Assembly (NCBI GenBank): GCA_031285575.1
Contig: JAITVX010000191.1
Coordinates: forward strand, 1-6,159
Direction of reading: 5' to 3'
DNA from: Bacteroidales bacterium
GTDB lineage: Bacteria > Bacteroidota > Bacteroidia > Bacteroidales > VadinHA17
Length of the DNA stretch: 6,159 nt
The notes beneath the pieces are model-generated. The model had not been told where the DNA came from and searched no databases. It was given only the letters and a program-made list of their open reading frames with translations. Each line of letters starts with the position of its first letter. Positions within the stretch are counted from its first letter, which is position 1. Below, one piece after another: positions 6,053 to 6,159 of the stretch. A program made the position numbers and the translations under genes.

Positions 6053-6159
6053 ATGAAAAATTTCAGATTATTTGCAACAGTGCTTATTCTTGGCATGGCG
6101 GTGCTGTGTTCGTGCAGCAAAGACGGCGCTCAGGGGCCTCAAGGCGAGCAGGGAGAACA
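6053..6159 (+). CDS. Lipoprotein with collagen-like Gly-X-Y stretch (cut by window edge)
   Basis: Only the first 35 codons are present; the gene continues past the right edge. The start MKNFRLFATVLILGMAVLCS is a lipoprotein signal peptide: a basic n-region, a hydrophobic core and the lipobox Leu18-Cys19-Ser20-Cys21, with Cys21 the likely lipidated residue because Leu18 in front of Cys19 would be a poor -1 residue. After it come Ser-Lys-Asp, loosely like the acidic/Lys export signal of Bacteroidota surface lipoproteins. Then follow Gly-Ala-Gln, Gly-Pro-Gln, Gly-Glu-Gln and the start of another Gly-Glu: a collagen-like repeat. Bacteroidota lipoproteins often carry such a short repeat as a stalk before a C-terminal domain that is not visible here. 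Location: outer membrane, perhaps surface-exposed. It is divergent from the barrel-protein gene. No Shine-Dalgarno is seen; the leader is A/T-rich. Confidence 0.8.
   Translation, partial: MKNFRLFATVLILGMAVLCSCSKDGAQGPQGEQGE

Overview
The window looks like chromosomal DNA of a Bacteroidota bacterium, probably an environmental Bacteroidales-like lineage. The evidence is a large outer-membrane protein whose peptidase, propeller and barrel layout I recall mainly from this phylum, a lipoprotein start with Cys-Ser-Lys-Asp after the lipobox, a TAnnTTTG-type promoter core, and A/T-rich leaders in front of all three starts, with only one Shine-Dalgarno-like AGGA. This assignment is inferred from family resemblance and signals, not from a database search.

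Layout: positions 1-661 have no convincing gene. They hold a possible 3' end of an upstream gene, a 42-bp tandem repeat array (115-355, five full copies plus a partial sixth), a perfect 28-bp palindrome (384-411), and a leader with a promoter-like element (605-612) followed at once by a 27-bp imperfect dyad (611-637). Positions 662-2905 (+) encode a CPA2-type cation:proton antiporter with extra membrane segments and two C-terminal TrkA_C/RCK_C-type domains. Only 32 bp separate it from the convergent gene at 2938-5862 (-), a secreted outer-membrane protein made of an HExxH peptidase-like domain, a TolB-like beta-propeller and a C-terminal beta-barrel. A 190-bp divergent intergenic region follows. 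From 6053 (+) a lipoprotein with a collagen-like Gly-X-Y stretch begins and runs off the right edge.

The three genes do not form one operon. The antiporter stands alone and faces the barrel protein tail to tail; the barrel protein and the lipoprotein are divergent. Both of the latter are predicted to sit at the outer membrane, so a shared regulatory region is possible but not shown. No phage, transposase, CRISPR, tRNA or rRNA was seen. The least explained parts are the repeat array with its alternating A/B units, the 28-bp palindrome, and the protease-propeller-barrel protein. Nothing here proves a new system.
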